Below, in pieces: positions 34,438 to 46,014 of a stretch of DNA of 64,000 nucleotides (positions within the stretch are counted from its first letter, which is position 1; every line of letters begins with the position of its first letter). The notes beneath the pieces were generated by a model, which saw nothing but the letters and a program-made list of their open reading frames with translations, was not told the DNA's origin and made no database searches. The stretch is from Neofusicoccum parvum (taxonomy: Eukaryota > Ascomycota > Dothideomycetes > Botryosphaeriales > Botryosphaeriaceae). Made by a program: the position numbers and the translations under genes. The stretch lies in contig CP087222.1 of the NCBI GenBank assembly GCA_020912385.1, forward strand, positions 310,001-374,000, read 5' to 3'.

Positions 34438-35098
34438 GGTGTTGCTTGGGTGCTCCCCGAATGGGAGAGAAGGAGATTAGATGCTAGCATTTGGGGAAGA
34501 TGGGGTCTTCTTGTAGAAGTCTTGATGCGAAGACGGTGTAGCCTTCGAGCCTGCGCGAGCCGGCCTCACCGAGCGTTTTTGGCCCCCAAGTACCCCACTT
34601 CGGAGGGATTTCGCTGACGCCAAGGAGATTTGAAAATTACTAAGAGAATTTTGCTATCGAAAAGCGATGTGGGTGCTACCGCTGATTCGAACTGTGTGCC
34701 CAGGCAGATGCTAAGGCTAGGCTGAGCTGCTGCAAATGAGCATGGGGTGACTGGACTCTGAGGAAGTTGGGGGCTGGAGCCACCCTGCGTCCGTGCACCA
34801 GTCCTTTGTCTCCACCATCCCCACATTTGCCCTTAAAGGTTAGGAGTAAGCTATGTATGCGGCGGTTCTTCTTGTATTTTCAGTATTCGCCGGGTTCTCC
34901 AAGCATTCCATCACGCTCTTGCAGTGTACACACAAAACACAAGAAGTATAAGTAGCTCTTTGCAATGACAAGCACAGTACAGACGAGATACAAGCTGCGC
35001 AATACTACCCTCTTCCACCTTCTCCAGCCTGCGCCTTGTCGCATCAATTTGACTACAACTTTGTACACTTTGAAATACCCAATAAACTCGAGCAATTC
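34438..35098. other. Non-coding region upstream of the ankyrin-HET gene
   Basis: About 660 bases with the HET gene promoter and the 3' flank of the DUF7707-like gene. No recognisable gene, repeat or mobile element. Confidence 0.45.
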
Positions 35099-35842
35099 TC
35101 ATGTCTTCCGTGATTCAGTGGGGAGACCAGGACTGTGAACCTTAGAATATCTCCACAACTCCGGTGTTTCACTCTCCTGCCTTAGCGGCTGTTCCATCAT
35201 TGATCCGGTTAAACGCTTTCTCTGTCTGTGTCTCAGGCACATCCAGAACGCCAGACCCATCAGTATTGCCGTTCCAAGGATGCTCCCAACGATAGCTCCA
35301 GCAACAGCGCCTACTGGCACATTGGAGTTGTCACAGCTACCTCCAACCTTTGCAAGTCCGGTGAATGTAGCGACACCAGTGGCTGTACTTGATGATGATG
35401 TAGTGCGAGGCTGTTGAGACGTGGCATTTTTTGTTGCGCACGATCCAGAAACACAATAGACGCCTGGCTGAGTGCATCGGTGCTCGCACTCGAGAGAGGG
35501 TATTGTCCCCACGAAATCGGACAGGTCGACACCGAAGTTGGGATAACAGATGCAAGTGTAGGAAAGGTCATCCTGTCCCGCATGTCAGCCTGAGTGAGTA
35601 GAGTACGTTCCGTACGCTGGTTTTCCGAGAACGTCCCAATGGCAACTGCAACGGGATGGACTTACAGGGTGGCAGATATTCAGGTCCGTTGATTCCTGGC
35701 CGCCGCAGAGAGTAAGGCACGCTGAAGTCTGGGAAATACACCAATCTTCTCTGGTAGTCAAGTCAACTGATGAAGGGTCAATAGTCAACTGAGCTGCTAT
35801 AACGCTAGCAAGTGTCGAGAGGAGATAAAAACGCAGAGCCAT
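35099..35842 (-). CDS. Secreted/membrane DUF7707-like cysteine-rich protein
   Basis: Two exons on the minus strand: 35842-35666 and 35572-35099 (651 coding bases, 216 residues). An N-terminal signal peptide (hydrophobic to A-A-Q, about residue 18), then a cysteine-rich ectodomain with W-C-x6-C-x3-C-G-G-Q and, across the splice, I-C-H-P-D-D-L-S-Y-T-C-I-C, the spacing of fungal DUF7707 domains. A Ser/Thr-rich stalk and one transmembrane helix (G-A-V-A-G-A-I-V-G-S-I-L-G) follow, ending in an R-H-R-Q-R-K-R cytoplasmic stop-transfer and a short tail. Most DUF7707 proteins are GPI-anchored or secreted; this one looks single-pass. Function is unknown; a cell-surface role is inferred from topology. 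Confidence 0.82.
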
Positions 35843-37457
35843 CAGGAACTTTAGTTGAAGAATTGATGATGAGGAATTTCGTTCCTGTTTGCAAGTGGTT
35901 GCAAATGGATCCTTTATATGTGATCAGTGCAGCTGTCTGTACCATGCGCAGCTCCTACGCGTCGCACAGGAATCTTCCTCGGGATGAATCATTACCTTAG
36001 TAAGTTCTTTTCAGCGCCACATTCTACAGATACGAGTCCATCTTGTGTGTGTGTGAGACCGATAACAAAGGGATTACTCGGAAAGACGGTAGACATGGCT
36101 TCGCCTCCCGGTACTTTTTCCCATTCAAGTAGGTATTTTCGTATATATTGTCCTTGACAGGTCAGCTGAGACAATTACGAGGAGGGCAGTAGTAATACAT
36201 CAGCAAACGTTAGCCTGGCATGGTAACCAGCGAGAGGCTAGTGCGATACGGATTGATGAATATGCCCGTAACCCCTCAAAGAAGACCTCTAAAAATAATT
36301 CATGGAACATTATTTGCGGTTATTACTCAGCAAAAAGGCCAGAAGGAACTGGGGAGGTACAAGACGCATTTTGATACGGATGTTGGTGTTACCGTCCACT
36401 AAGCTGGCAAGCGGAACCTTCGTCGGGCTTGGACGACCATAGGCTTTTCAATTTCCCCCGGAATATGGAGATTATAAGTTAGACGCTAGAAGTAGAAGAT
36501 CAAGTATGGTTTTGGAATACTTCCAAAGCTTGCCAGGTATTGTAAAGTCTGCCGCTGCACTGAACAGTACCCTTGCAAGAGCATCTCACGTCAGCACTCA
36601 CCCATTGAGCGTTCGTGTTCGCACTGGCCTGTTGTTGCATTCAGGCTCGAACGGCCTCTTTGTTACGCCTTAAACTCGCATATGTTACTGTTTGACATCA
36701 CACCAACATACGGCCACGAAGGCCATATGCAGTGCATAGCCTGCATCGCTACGAGTTTCAGACACTTCACGTAGTTTCTGTAGTGGGAAGTCTCCACGAG
36801 TTGCGTGTGTGCGGAAGTTATGAAGCACCCAGAGAGCTGTCAAGAGCCGCATATCTACTCACCTGCAAGATTATCACGACAAATGTCGTGGTATGATCAT
36901 GTCTTGCAAACCAAAGGCAGAAACACCAGGAAGTTCAAACTGTTCGTCGGTTCCCTGACTGCGCAATTTGATCGACCACACCGGTCCCATTGGCGCCGTT
37001 GGCGAATGTGAACAACGGCGGAAAAGCCTTTCCATCCAGATTCACGGCTTGCCTACGTTGTTGCAGTCATGTTCCAAACGAGATGATGCATCATGAATGT
37101 GTCAAAAAAGACACGGTGATGGTGGAAATCTTGCGGTGCGATATCTGTTGAAAATTGAAGGGTCTGGAATGAGTGATGAGATTCTTGGCGAAGAGGAGAG
37201 GGGGGTCAGGGAGGCACCCTCTCTTATCCTCTTACTAGGCTGAAACTACGCTAAGAAAGCTAAATACACGTGATTTTGACAATATCCCTCGAACTGATAT
37301 CTTTTTGGGGTTACTTTCCAGCTACGAAGCTGCTCAGCGATACTCTCTTCCTACTTCAGTATCCAGCATATTGCTTTCAGCACTAATCAATCCACCTCGT
37401 TCGAATAGAACCCAATGATTGGCCTCCACTTCTCCCGTATCCAAAGCACGCAGCACT
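35843..37457. other. Long non-coding interval in the accessory block
   Basis: About 1.6 kb of moderately AT-rich sequence between the DUF7707-like gene start and the methyltransferase stop. All frames are short (under 70 codons). No terminal repeats, transposase fragments or tRNA were recognised. A decayed element cannot be excluded by eye. Confidence 0.4.
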
Positions 37458-38907
37458 CTACTCCGGCCTCTGACCATAAGTAACCCAACTTCACCACTGT
37501 CAGTAAAGCAACCACAGCAGAGCCTGGTAATCTACTCACAGCTGGTAGTAAGGGTGAATAGTCTTGCTCTTCAGCTCCTCTCTCACCCTCGCATTGATAA
37601 CCTTCACCTCCTCAAGCTTCCAGCCCAAAACGCTGGTGAACATGCGGAACGAGAACGACTCCAGTCCGTCGAGATACTGCATGAGATTCACCAGACCGAT
37701 TTCTTTCTGCACACCGAGTCAACCACTGCCCATAGTTCCACACGACACGTGATGCGATGCTCACCATCTTCTTATCCTTCGGCCACGGCCCCAACGGAAC
37801 CTTGTACATCCGCGCGTGCACGTTGACGAACCCCGCTTCCTTCATCCAGCCCTCAGCCAGCGGGCCCGGATACAGCTCCTTGCCCAGCTTCGTGCAGCCC
37901 TCCTCGAGCGTGGCCAGGAACTGGTTGAGATAGGCGTCGGCTGGGAGAGACCCGTCGTCGGACCTGTAATGCGTGTCGAAGAGGTGAAGCCTGCCAAATA
38001 AGCCAAAAAGGGAAGAAAAAGAAAAAAAAGAAAAACTCACTCGGTCCAGCCTCCCGGCCTCGTCTTCCCGAACATGTTCCGCACCAGCGCCGGCCAGTCC
38101 GATATCGAGCCGTCCAGCTGCCGCGCGAAGATGAGGTCGAAGGGCGTGGCGTGCGTCCAGGGGGCCTCGCAGTCGTCGACCTCGAACCTGACGTTCGGCG
38201 GCTGTCACAACGCGGCTTCAACACTCCGATCCTTTCCTTTCACTCCCCCGTCACGCCAAGTTGGCAAAAGCGCGTGTGTGTATATATTCATCCAGGGAGA
38301 GATAGGGATAGAGAGAGACACGCACCACCCACTGCGGCTGCACAGGACTCAAGTCATTCCCCAGCACCTCCGCGCCCGGGAACCTGTCCGCGACCTCGAT
38401 GGCCCAGATGCCGGTGCCGGTGCCGACGTCGAGCACGCGCCTGAGCCGCTCCGGCGCGACGGGCGCGAAGAAGTGGCGCCGCCCCGTCACCAGCAGCACC
38501 ATGTGGTGCAGCAGGTCCAGCCGGTCCTGCTCGTTCTCGTCGTTGGGCATGAAGTACGCCCCGTCCTTGTAGGCGTGGTACCGCCGCCCATTCTCGATCG
38601 GGTACGCCGTGACGGACGAGGTGAGCGACTGCGAGTAAGCCGACAGCTGCTCGTCGACGCCGAGCGTCGAGTCGGCTTCGAACTGTGGGGGGAGGCGGCC
38701 GTTGGGTCAGAGCTGGGTTGGACGGGGGCGGCAGGGGGGGATTGGGGGACGGAGAGACGGGAAGACGGCCGTAGGATGTGCAATGGGCGAGATAAGGAAT
38801 CAGATAGTCCCAGAGCGCGGGAGACGAGCTGTGAGAACACTGAAGGGCGCTGGCGGAATGACACGTACCCCTGCATCGACCTCGATGTGCTGCTCGGATG
38901 AAGTCAT
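37458..38907 (-). CDS. LaeA-like SAM-dependent methyltransferase
   Basis: Six exons on the minus strand: 38907-38869, 38682-38326, 38201-38041, 37990-37765, 37706-37540 and 37488-37458 (981 coding bases, 326 residues). The SAM-binding motif V-L-D-V-G-T-G-T-G-I-W-A (about 96-107) is followed by G-N-D-L-S-P-V-Q-P and F-E-V-D-D-C-E, then L-V-R-N-M-F and P-G-G-W-T-E formed at a splice, a layout shared with LaeA-like and UMTA-type fungal methyltransferases. The 31-base last exon ends W-V-T-Y-G-Q-R-P-E, a typical terminus of the family. Targets are unknown: relatives act in secondary metabolism, but no polyketide or peptide synthase gene is in the window. The last splice is the least certain. Confidence 0.85.
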
Positions 38908-39880
38908 GGCGGATTTGAACAAAACGCGGCTGCAGGGGCCGGTGAAGTCAGCGATGCTGTGGAACGAAGGATTCAAAGGATCCGGCAGCGGGGCGGGCCG
39001 CATTTCAGGAGGATGAAGAAAAGCGCCGGCGTGGGTGCGGCACAGCAATGATTGACACAACAGACCACAACATCCCCACAGACCCCGCTTCTCACGAGAC
39101 GTGGACGGCCCTTGACCACTGCATCTAGCTAGTGCCTGCAAGGGGACGCGATGACAGAACATAGAAAGCTCGTGCACGAAGACGAAACAAAGTGTCAATT
39201 GCGGTCTGCATGCAACCTGTGCAGGAAAAATCCCTGATATGGACGAAGTTTCGGCTAGTCTTCCCGGTTTTGCATGGAATTGAGGCCAGCTCCGTGCTAG
39301 CGTTTGGTTAGTATCTTCCCGAAAGGTTGTTTGGACATGCCTATAGGCAGGGTAGGTTTAAGTCTGAGCACGCTCTGCCATTGGCTGAAACCCTCCGTCG
39401 AAGAGCGCAACTTAAACTACTATGCAAAACATCATCACACCCTCCTCTTCCCACTGCCGACCCCAGCAATGAGCTCAGACCATGTGAACTGCACATAATC
39501 GTCCCGGCTCCTTGGCCAATTCTTCCCGAATCTTTGGTCCCAGCTGATCGCGGATATTCGTTAAGTCCGTGCACGATTATGGCGTGAACGTCGGGCGCGC
39601 TGATGATCCACTGCATCAATAGTGAGGTGACCCATCACCTACAGATTACTTGTGAAAGCCGAGTGGCTGATCACAGTATAAGCGCTTGACGAAGCGATAA
39701 GAGCAACCCACAAATATGACAAGGAGGACGTGAATCAGAAGGCATAGGAAATCGTTTGGTATATACAGGCCAACTAGCGGCCAATCACAATCCTCGACCA
39801 AAAACAGCCTATCCAAATGAAGATTTCTAATCCCGGATATCGCGTATATATAACCCCTCTATCCCCTCGCCAACGCCGCT
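38908..39880. other. Non-coding region between methyltransferase and FHS transporter
   Basis: Nearly 1 kb holding the methyltransferase promoter and the 3' flank of the transporter. No gene-like frame and no repeat noticed. Confidence 0.45.
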
Positions 39881-41607
39881 CTACTCCCTCGACCCCGACC
39901 GCACAACCTCCAGCTGACTCGCCTCGACATCCTTCTCGTTCAAAGTCTCCACCCCGCCCTTCTCCGCGACCCTGCTGTCCGAATCGACGGCGCCCGGCTC
40001 GAGGCCGACGTGGCTCTGCGTGTACGCATCCAGCTCCTTGGCCTTGAACATGTTCAGGTAGATCGGGAAGCTCCAGGCCACGACGAAGAAGGCCAGCGGC
40101 ACGACCATGGCGTGCCGCGTGCCCGTCACGTCCGCGACGTTGCCCAGGATTGCGGGCACGACGGCGCCGCCGCAGATGGACGCCACGAGGAAGGACGCGC
40201 CGCGCTTGGTGTGCCGGCCGAGGCCGCGCAGCGAGAGCGTGAAGATGGTCGGGAAGATGCAGGACTCGAAGAAGAGCACCAGCATCAGCATGGCGAGCCC
40301 GCCCCAGTTGGCGTCGACGCCGTGGCCCGAGTCGACGGCGATGGCGGCGATGATGAAAACCATGATGAGCGTCTGGTAGGCCAGCAGCACCAGGCGAGGC
40401 TTGGTGTAGTACATGAGACCGGCGGCTGAGAAGCGGCCGATGGCGAAGAGGGCCTGGGCGATGGCGTAGAAGTTGGCGCCTTGGTGCTGGGCCTTGACGA
40501 GGTCGATGTCCGGGCGCGCTTGCGTGTAGTAGTTGATGAAATAGCCTGCGATGCCGACTTGGGCACCGACGTACGAGAACTGCGCGGCAACACCCCAGAA
40601 GAGCGTGTACTGCTTGCGCATAGGCTTGTCGACGAAGCCGGTCGAGGCAGTGGTCATCTCGGCCTGGTCTGCCATGTCGGCGTCGGTGATTTCGGGGATG
40701 GGCGCGAAGTAGAAGACGATGGCGAGCAGGCCGACGAAGATGGCGATTCCAAGATAGACGTACTGAACACTCTCGAGGCTCTTGCCGTCCTCGCCGACAT
40801 TCTTGAAGATGACGTAGCTGGCAAGGACAGGAGCGACGACAGAGCCCACAGCCTGGAAAGACTGGGAAAGCTCAAGACGGAACTCAGACCAGCGGGGCGG
40901 ACCGCAGACGGCAATGTAAGGATTGGCCGATGTCTCGAGAGTGGAGAGACCACTACCAACAATGAACATGGAGCCGCAGAAGCCTCCGAATGAACGCTTA
41001 ACAGCGGATGGCCAGAACATCAGCGCACCAACGCCTGTTCTTACATTAGCGACGTCGTCTTCCAATTGTTGTCAGCATGAGTGGCTTACAGTAGATGGCC
41101 AGTCCCAGCATGAAGGTGTAGCGGTACCCAAACTTCCTGACGAACCAACCGGAGTAGGTGAGGGGTCCAAGGAAGTATGCACTGAGCACGTATTAGCATT
41201 TTGGCCATCATGCGGTGGAAGAGAAGCACGCACCCGAAGTAAGCGCCCTGTAGACCGGAGGATTCTCCCTGGGTAATGTTGAGGGCGACCTGGAAGCGCG
41301 AGTTCAAGACATCGAGCAAGCCATATGCGAAGCCCTGAGAAGATCATCAGCAATCGTGCTCTCGCCCTCGAATCCTGCAGCAGGCACGTACCCAAAGGAA
41401 GAAAAGAATGGTGACGAGGGTGACGGGGACGATGGACTGGCGGGTGGTGATCTGGGAGGCGCCGGTGATAGCCTTGTCGCTGACGCTCTTCTTGTGGCGG
41501 TCGGCAGCAATGGCCTCAGCAGCAGAGGGGCGTCTGCCCTGCTGGGCGTGGACGTCCTCGAGCGTCGGCTCGGCGGCGCCCTTGAAACCGGGCAGCTTGA
41601 AACCCAT
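39881..41607 (-). CDS. MFS sugar transporter, FHS (L-fucose/glucose/galactose permease) family
   Basis: Four exons on the minus strand: 41607-41392, 41334-41234, 41181-41090 and 41034-39881 (1563 coding bases, 520 residues). Twelve membrane helices are expected. Family-typical segments: F-F-L-W-G-F-A-Y-G-L-L-D formed by the first splice, G-A-Y-F at the next junction, and T-L-E-T-S-A-N-P-Y-I with P-P-R-W-S-E-F-R-L-E-L-S-Q-S-F-Q. The last two resemble FucP/HxtB-like FHS transporters, which are proton-sugar symporters of the plasma membrane. Both ends are hydrophilic and cytosolic. The substrate is unproved; L-fucose, hexoses or related sugars are candidates from the family. Confidence 0.9.
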
Positions 41608-43140
41608 GGCGGCAGTGACAAGACACGTGCGAGCAAAAGTGAGACTCGAGCGAGGGCCGGTCGACGGGCAGCTGGGTGGACCGGGGCGGCGAGCGATGAC
41701 AGGGACCCTCCGTCAATGAAGAGGAGCTGGATCTCTGGGGGACCAAGAGTGGAGGTGATGGGAGCGCGGCAGGTATTTGTACGCCGTTGGGCAGGGCGCA
41801 AGCAGGCTAAGCAAGTGCCGCGAAATGTCCGTCGGCGATTCCCCAGACACCCACATCCCGGGGGCGGCGGCGGAGAAAGCTGGGGAAGGAAGAGGCGCAA
41901 CGACCAAACGCCGACCGGAAATGCGCCGCCAGAGCCGTCTCGCGATCCAGGCTCTCGCTAGCATGAGTCTGCGGGCGGCGCTAGAAGCATTCCAGAGCGT
42001 CCGCCGAGGGTGCTAGGGCGCAGGCGGCATGGCGGAGGGAGGGAGCGCGGCCAATGGCGCGGGTGGATGACGCGGAAAAGCGACAAGCGTGGGCAAGAAC
42101 GGGCAAGCATCCCACAAGCTTCCCGCGCCCTTGGCGCACGGCTCGTCAGCCCGCAGCCTCCCCCAGCGCCGCGGCTGGCGGCCACTGCGCGCTATGTCAG
42201 GCTGCATGGCGCGCGCAGGGTCGGGGGTGTCTGGTGCATGCCGAGGGAGGGTGGTTGAGCAGATCTGGATCAGTCGCCTGCAGGGAAGAGCAGCGCGAGC
42301 GCCAGGTCCAAGCGAGCGCGGGGCGTGCGGGGGCCAGCTGTGGAGAAGCGAGACCGCCGCCATGCCAGCCCTGTCGACGCCTGCCAAACGCCCGCCCAAT
42401 GAGTCGGCCGCTGGCCCGGAGCCCTACGACGGCCTGCATTATCTGCTGCATCAGACACGCCATGATGCGCCGTCGGTCTTGAGCCGCACCGCTGGAATCA
42501 TCCGTGTGGCTTCCCAACTCGGCCCAACCGCAACCTGGAGAATGACTAAGGTAACCAATCGATACGAAGCTACGGACATTGTTGAGTCTCAGTCTAAAGA
42601 TACACGCAGAGAAGAAACACCGAGAGAACGCACGGGCATGAAGCGAAGGGACGAACTCATTAGAAACAGATTTGAAGAAAGGCAGCAACCAAAATACAAA
42701 CAGAACGCTAGCAGAACGCAAATACTAGGTGAAGCTGCGAAATCATTAAGTGAAGGGATAGACTCAAGAAACAACAGGACTAGAAGAAGGGCAACAGAAA
42801 AGACTGGAATACAGGGGCAAAGGAGGTGGGGAAGAAAGCAAGCGTGCGGAGTAACTACGCAGTGCGGCCGTTAGATCGTGTCGGAGCACGAGGAAACAAA
42901 AAATAGACCAAGAACGAAACGCAAGGGAGAAAACGATACCCACAGAAACCCCGCAGGAAGACAGGACCACCAGCAAACAACAGAAAGTAAACAAGGAAAT
43001 AAACCAGAAAGAACCCTCCTTGCGTTGAATAACACTGCTGCCTGAGAATTTTCACATGCGCCGATAATCGATGCTGTGTCTCTGGAGAACGCCGATGGGA
43101 GTCGTGGCCGTGGAATGGGCTGGAAGCACGCCCACGACTA
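41608..43140. other. Upstream region of the FHS transporter with a purine-rich tract
   Basis: About 1.5 kb. From about 42540 to 43020 the plus strand is conspicuously purine-rich and poor in T, that is, CT-rich on the strand of the two flanking minus-strand genes. CT-rich tracts are common in fungal promoters and leaders. The tract keeps a Lys/Arg/Glu-rich frame open (42089-42874, plus) that matches no family I know, so I do not call it a gene. Confidence 0.4.
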
Positions 43141-43596
43141 TTATCCACAGTAGCCACACCTTGCGTGCCCACAGATTGGACAACATTCGGGAGCAAGGTC
43201 AACGAGATTGGCTCCGGAGCACTGGCAGCACTGCCAAACATCTGAACGTGTCGAAAAAGCATAGGAAGCGCCATCGATTGCGTTCTTTTCCACGGGGTGC
43301 AAAGCACCTGCGGAGAAGTCCGGTGGAGAGGAGGATTGTAGGGCCACAGCATTCTCCGGGATGGGCTGCATGGGCGTCAAAAGATCCAATGCAAGCTTAT
43401 TTGGTGCAGTGCCTGACTTTGGCGAAGCTTGTGGAAGGACCCCGGAGGAAGCGGTAGCCAGAATAGGTTGCGATGCATACACAGAGCCGGTACCACAGTA
43501 TGTGCACCTCCCATGGCTGCAGACTGGACAGGAATCACCACAAGTCCCTGAGAAGTTCGCCGAAGTGCACTGGCAGCAAGTCCACACATCGCCCAT
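43141..43596 (-). CDS. Small protein with two matching zinc-ribbon-like modules
   Basis: Single-exon frame of 151 residues, ATG at 43594-43596. The first module (about residues 5-35) and the second (about 121-151) share the pattern W-x-C-C-Q-C-x2-A-N, then C-P-x-C-x-H-x-R-C-x-Y-C-G. Each has at least six cysteines and one histidine, enough for one or two zinc ions, and the arrangement is zinc-ribbon-like. The ~85-residue linker is Pro/Ser/Ala-rich and probably disordered. There is no signal peptide. Fungal genomes contain many small proteins with such C-C-x-C ... C-P-x-C-x-H modules, mostly unnamed; I do not recognise a specific function. The duplication supports a real coding gene. Confidence 0.75.
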   Translation of the reverse strand: MGDVWTCCQCTSANFSGTCGDSCPVCSHGRCTYCGTGSVYASQPILATASSGVLPQASPKSGTAPNKLALDLLTPMQPIPENAVALQSSSPPDFSAGALHPVEKNAIDGASYAFSTRSDVWQCCQCSGANLVDLAPECCPICGHARCGYCG

Positions 43597-46014
43597 GATG
43601 GATAATTCGAAAGATGCTGAATGGACCGGCTGTGTTTGAAACTGAGGTGTAAAGAGATTCGGAAGTTGTAAAGATGTGGGGAGAGACTGCGTGTGCTCGA
43701 ATGAGAAATAGCGGAGCTTGACAATGAGGACAATCTTAGACGTGTTGGAGAATGAGGATGCGAAGAACTGTCTGAGATAGTATCATGGTGATAGATTGAA
43801 CTGATCTTTATACCTACCCTCACAAAAAGTGAAGCGGATCTAACACGCCGTTTTGATCATGAGCAACTGCGGAATGCTCGATGCTGCGGCGCCCATGGTG
43901 CCCCACTAACACGCAGCGAGCTCGCCCTTCACCAGGATTGGAATGTAACGGCTGGCCGGGCGGTCACGAAGACGAAGAAAAGAGTCCTGTAAGTCAGTGA
44001 CATGTAACAAGGAGACATGAAGGTTTCTTGGGCGCCTTGGCAGGCGTTGCCCGTCATGAACGGACTCTCGGTGAAGCCGAAGAGTGAGCACTGCCTCTAC
44101 ACGACTAAGCCGAGGCCCATCAGAAGGGCGAAACCATCGATATACAACGGTGCGCGGTGTGACACCAGGCGGTGTAGGAAATCTAGGGTGGAACAGCCCC
44201 GAGGGCGGGCGTCAGTGCAGCCGGATCCTGTGATCTGACGAGGCATGCGGGACACCGTCGTCTGCCCTGATGCTGGATTAGCTCCTGCAGATCATGTCCA
44301 GAGCACTGTACGACTGAGCGACGGCAACGGCAGAGACACCAGGCTGGATTCTTACGGGTGGGTCCGATCTCGGGCGGGAGGGGCGCTTCCCCCTCGGGCG
44401 GACCCGGTGCAGAGCAAGCCACAGGCCAAGTCCATCTTAAAACGAGTGCGCTCCCAGAAGGCTGAACCACCAAAACTGTCCGACTCCAGCCACACCCAGC
44501 CGGTATGCAGTTGGAGCTCGTCTTTCCCGACTGCCGGACCGAACGTCGGAAGGCCGGATCTGGCAATGATATCCAGGCATCTGAGCGAGTCGGGCGGTCT
44601 GGCTGTCCACGTAGAAACTCTCCGACAGGCGACGGGTAGGACCGGTTGAATGAGAGCTGCTGGTTTGAACAGGCTACCGGGCGTCATGGCGTCTGATTGG
44701 CATCGCTGATGGCAAGGGTCCTGGTTGCAGCGCCGTTGCACAAGCAGGATCGCTGCCTAGAATAAACCCACGGGGGGCGCGCACGGGATCGGAGGGTCGA
44801 AGGTCGAACCTCTTGCGCATTGCGACGTCAGCGCAATCATATGCCAGCGCATGGTCAGCAAGCGCCCTGCACAGCAACGGGGGAGGACCTAGGCGAGCGG
44901 CGGGAGCGATGTGGAGAGGAAAGCATCGCCGGACAGGGAAGGTGTATGCTGGTTGAGCCTCAGGTTGCTCTTGTGACATTGTCTCCCGGCGGGCGGGGCG
45001 ACAGTGGCAGTGGCAATGCTGGTGGAGACAGCGGCGCTGCGGCGGCGGACGGGAACCGCAATGGCGGAGGGCGAAGGTGCTGGAGGGCGAGGCCGGTCAC
45101 ACGGAAAGAAAAAGCAAAGGCAAAATGGTGTTGAGCGGCGCTGGGTGGGGATCGGGGGGCGCCCCGCCGGCGGTGATGTCATCCGCGACGAGGCTCGCTG
45201 CACTGCGCCCTCTCCCTCAACACCACAGCTTTCAGCTCCGCGACGCTGCCGCCCGTGCACAGTTCTGCCTCAGGCTCCCAGGCACACCGGCTAAGCGCTA
45301 CTCGTGTCGCCAACCACCCAGAGCGCCTAGAACGCACGGCAAGGCTGACCAGCACTCGGAGGCGCCGACGATGCGTGCCCCAACCAGGTGCCCGTCGACA
45401 ACACAGATCCACCGCGGTGCACTGCTGCCTCGGTCACGACGCCCGGGTCTCTGTCCGAGCTGTCCCTACTGTCCCCGGCCGGACACTGCCCGTCAAGACC
45501 CAGCCCGCCGGCCAGAACTTTTGCGGCACGTGAGCCAAGTAGCAGACCCCCATCCGGAGCACGATTGCACTGCACCTCTTCAATCGTCTTCGCGTGGGCG
45601 TACACCGCGGTTGCGGCTGCAAAGCCACGCGCGCCGACCGCGTAACGGAATGCGTCTCGCACCGAACCAAACAGCCGGCCTTGTCTTTCTCTTCTGCATG
45701 AAGTCGATCGCATTGTTGCGTGATACAAGATCTTGAACGCTCAGGGTCGAAAAGCCACGCCTCAAGGTTGCAGGCCAAACCCCAGATCAGCTGCGGAGCT
45801 GTTTTCCTTGTCAAGCCGTTCGATCGCCTTGAACGCATATCCATTTCTCTAATGCCACGGCGACCTTTGAATCACGGAAGACCAGCCATGCGCCCTTACC
45901 GGAAGGCTTCCCAGGGTGGTCGTGTCTCACCCGATCCGTCGGCGTCTGCCAAGCTGATGTCTCGGATTTCTGCTTGCAGTCGAAGCGCTTGCTTTCTGCC
46001 CTGATCATTTTATC
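43597..46014. other. Long intergenic region with no recognised gene
   Basis: About 2.4 kb, GC-rich, between the divergently oriented zinc-module gene and the Dal5-like transporter; both promoters lie here. Long frames such as 45077-45736 (plus) are Arg/Pro/Ala-rich and overlapped by equally long frames on the other strand, the sign of composition rather than coding. An unrecognised lineage-specific gene remains possible. Confidence 0.4.

Noticed and set aside
33488..34617. Long frames on both strands over the ankyrin part of the HET gene
   Set aside because: Shadows caused by 70-75 percent GC; only the ankyrin/HET frame shows known motifs.
34438..37457. Possible decayed transposon or RIP-mutated repeat in the long gaps
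   Set aside because: No terminal repeats, target duplications, transposase remnants or strong AT bias were visible by eye. A dinucleotide RIP index and a repeat search would decide.
42089..42874. A 261-codon plus-strand frame rich in Lys, Arg and Glu
   Set aside because: It begins in GC-rich DNA and runs into the purine tract; composition explains both the openness and the residues. No domain and no plausible intron structure.
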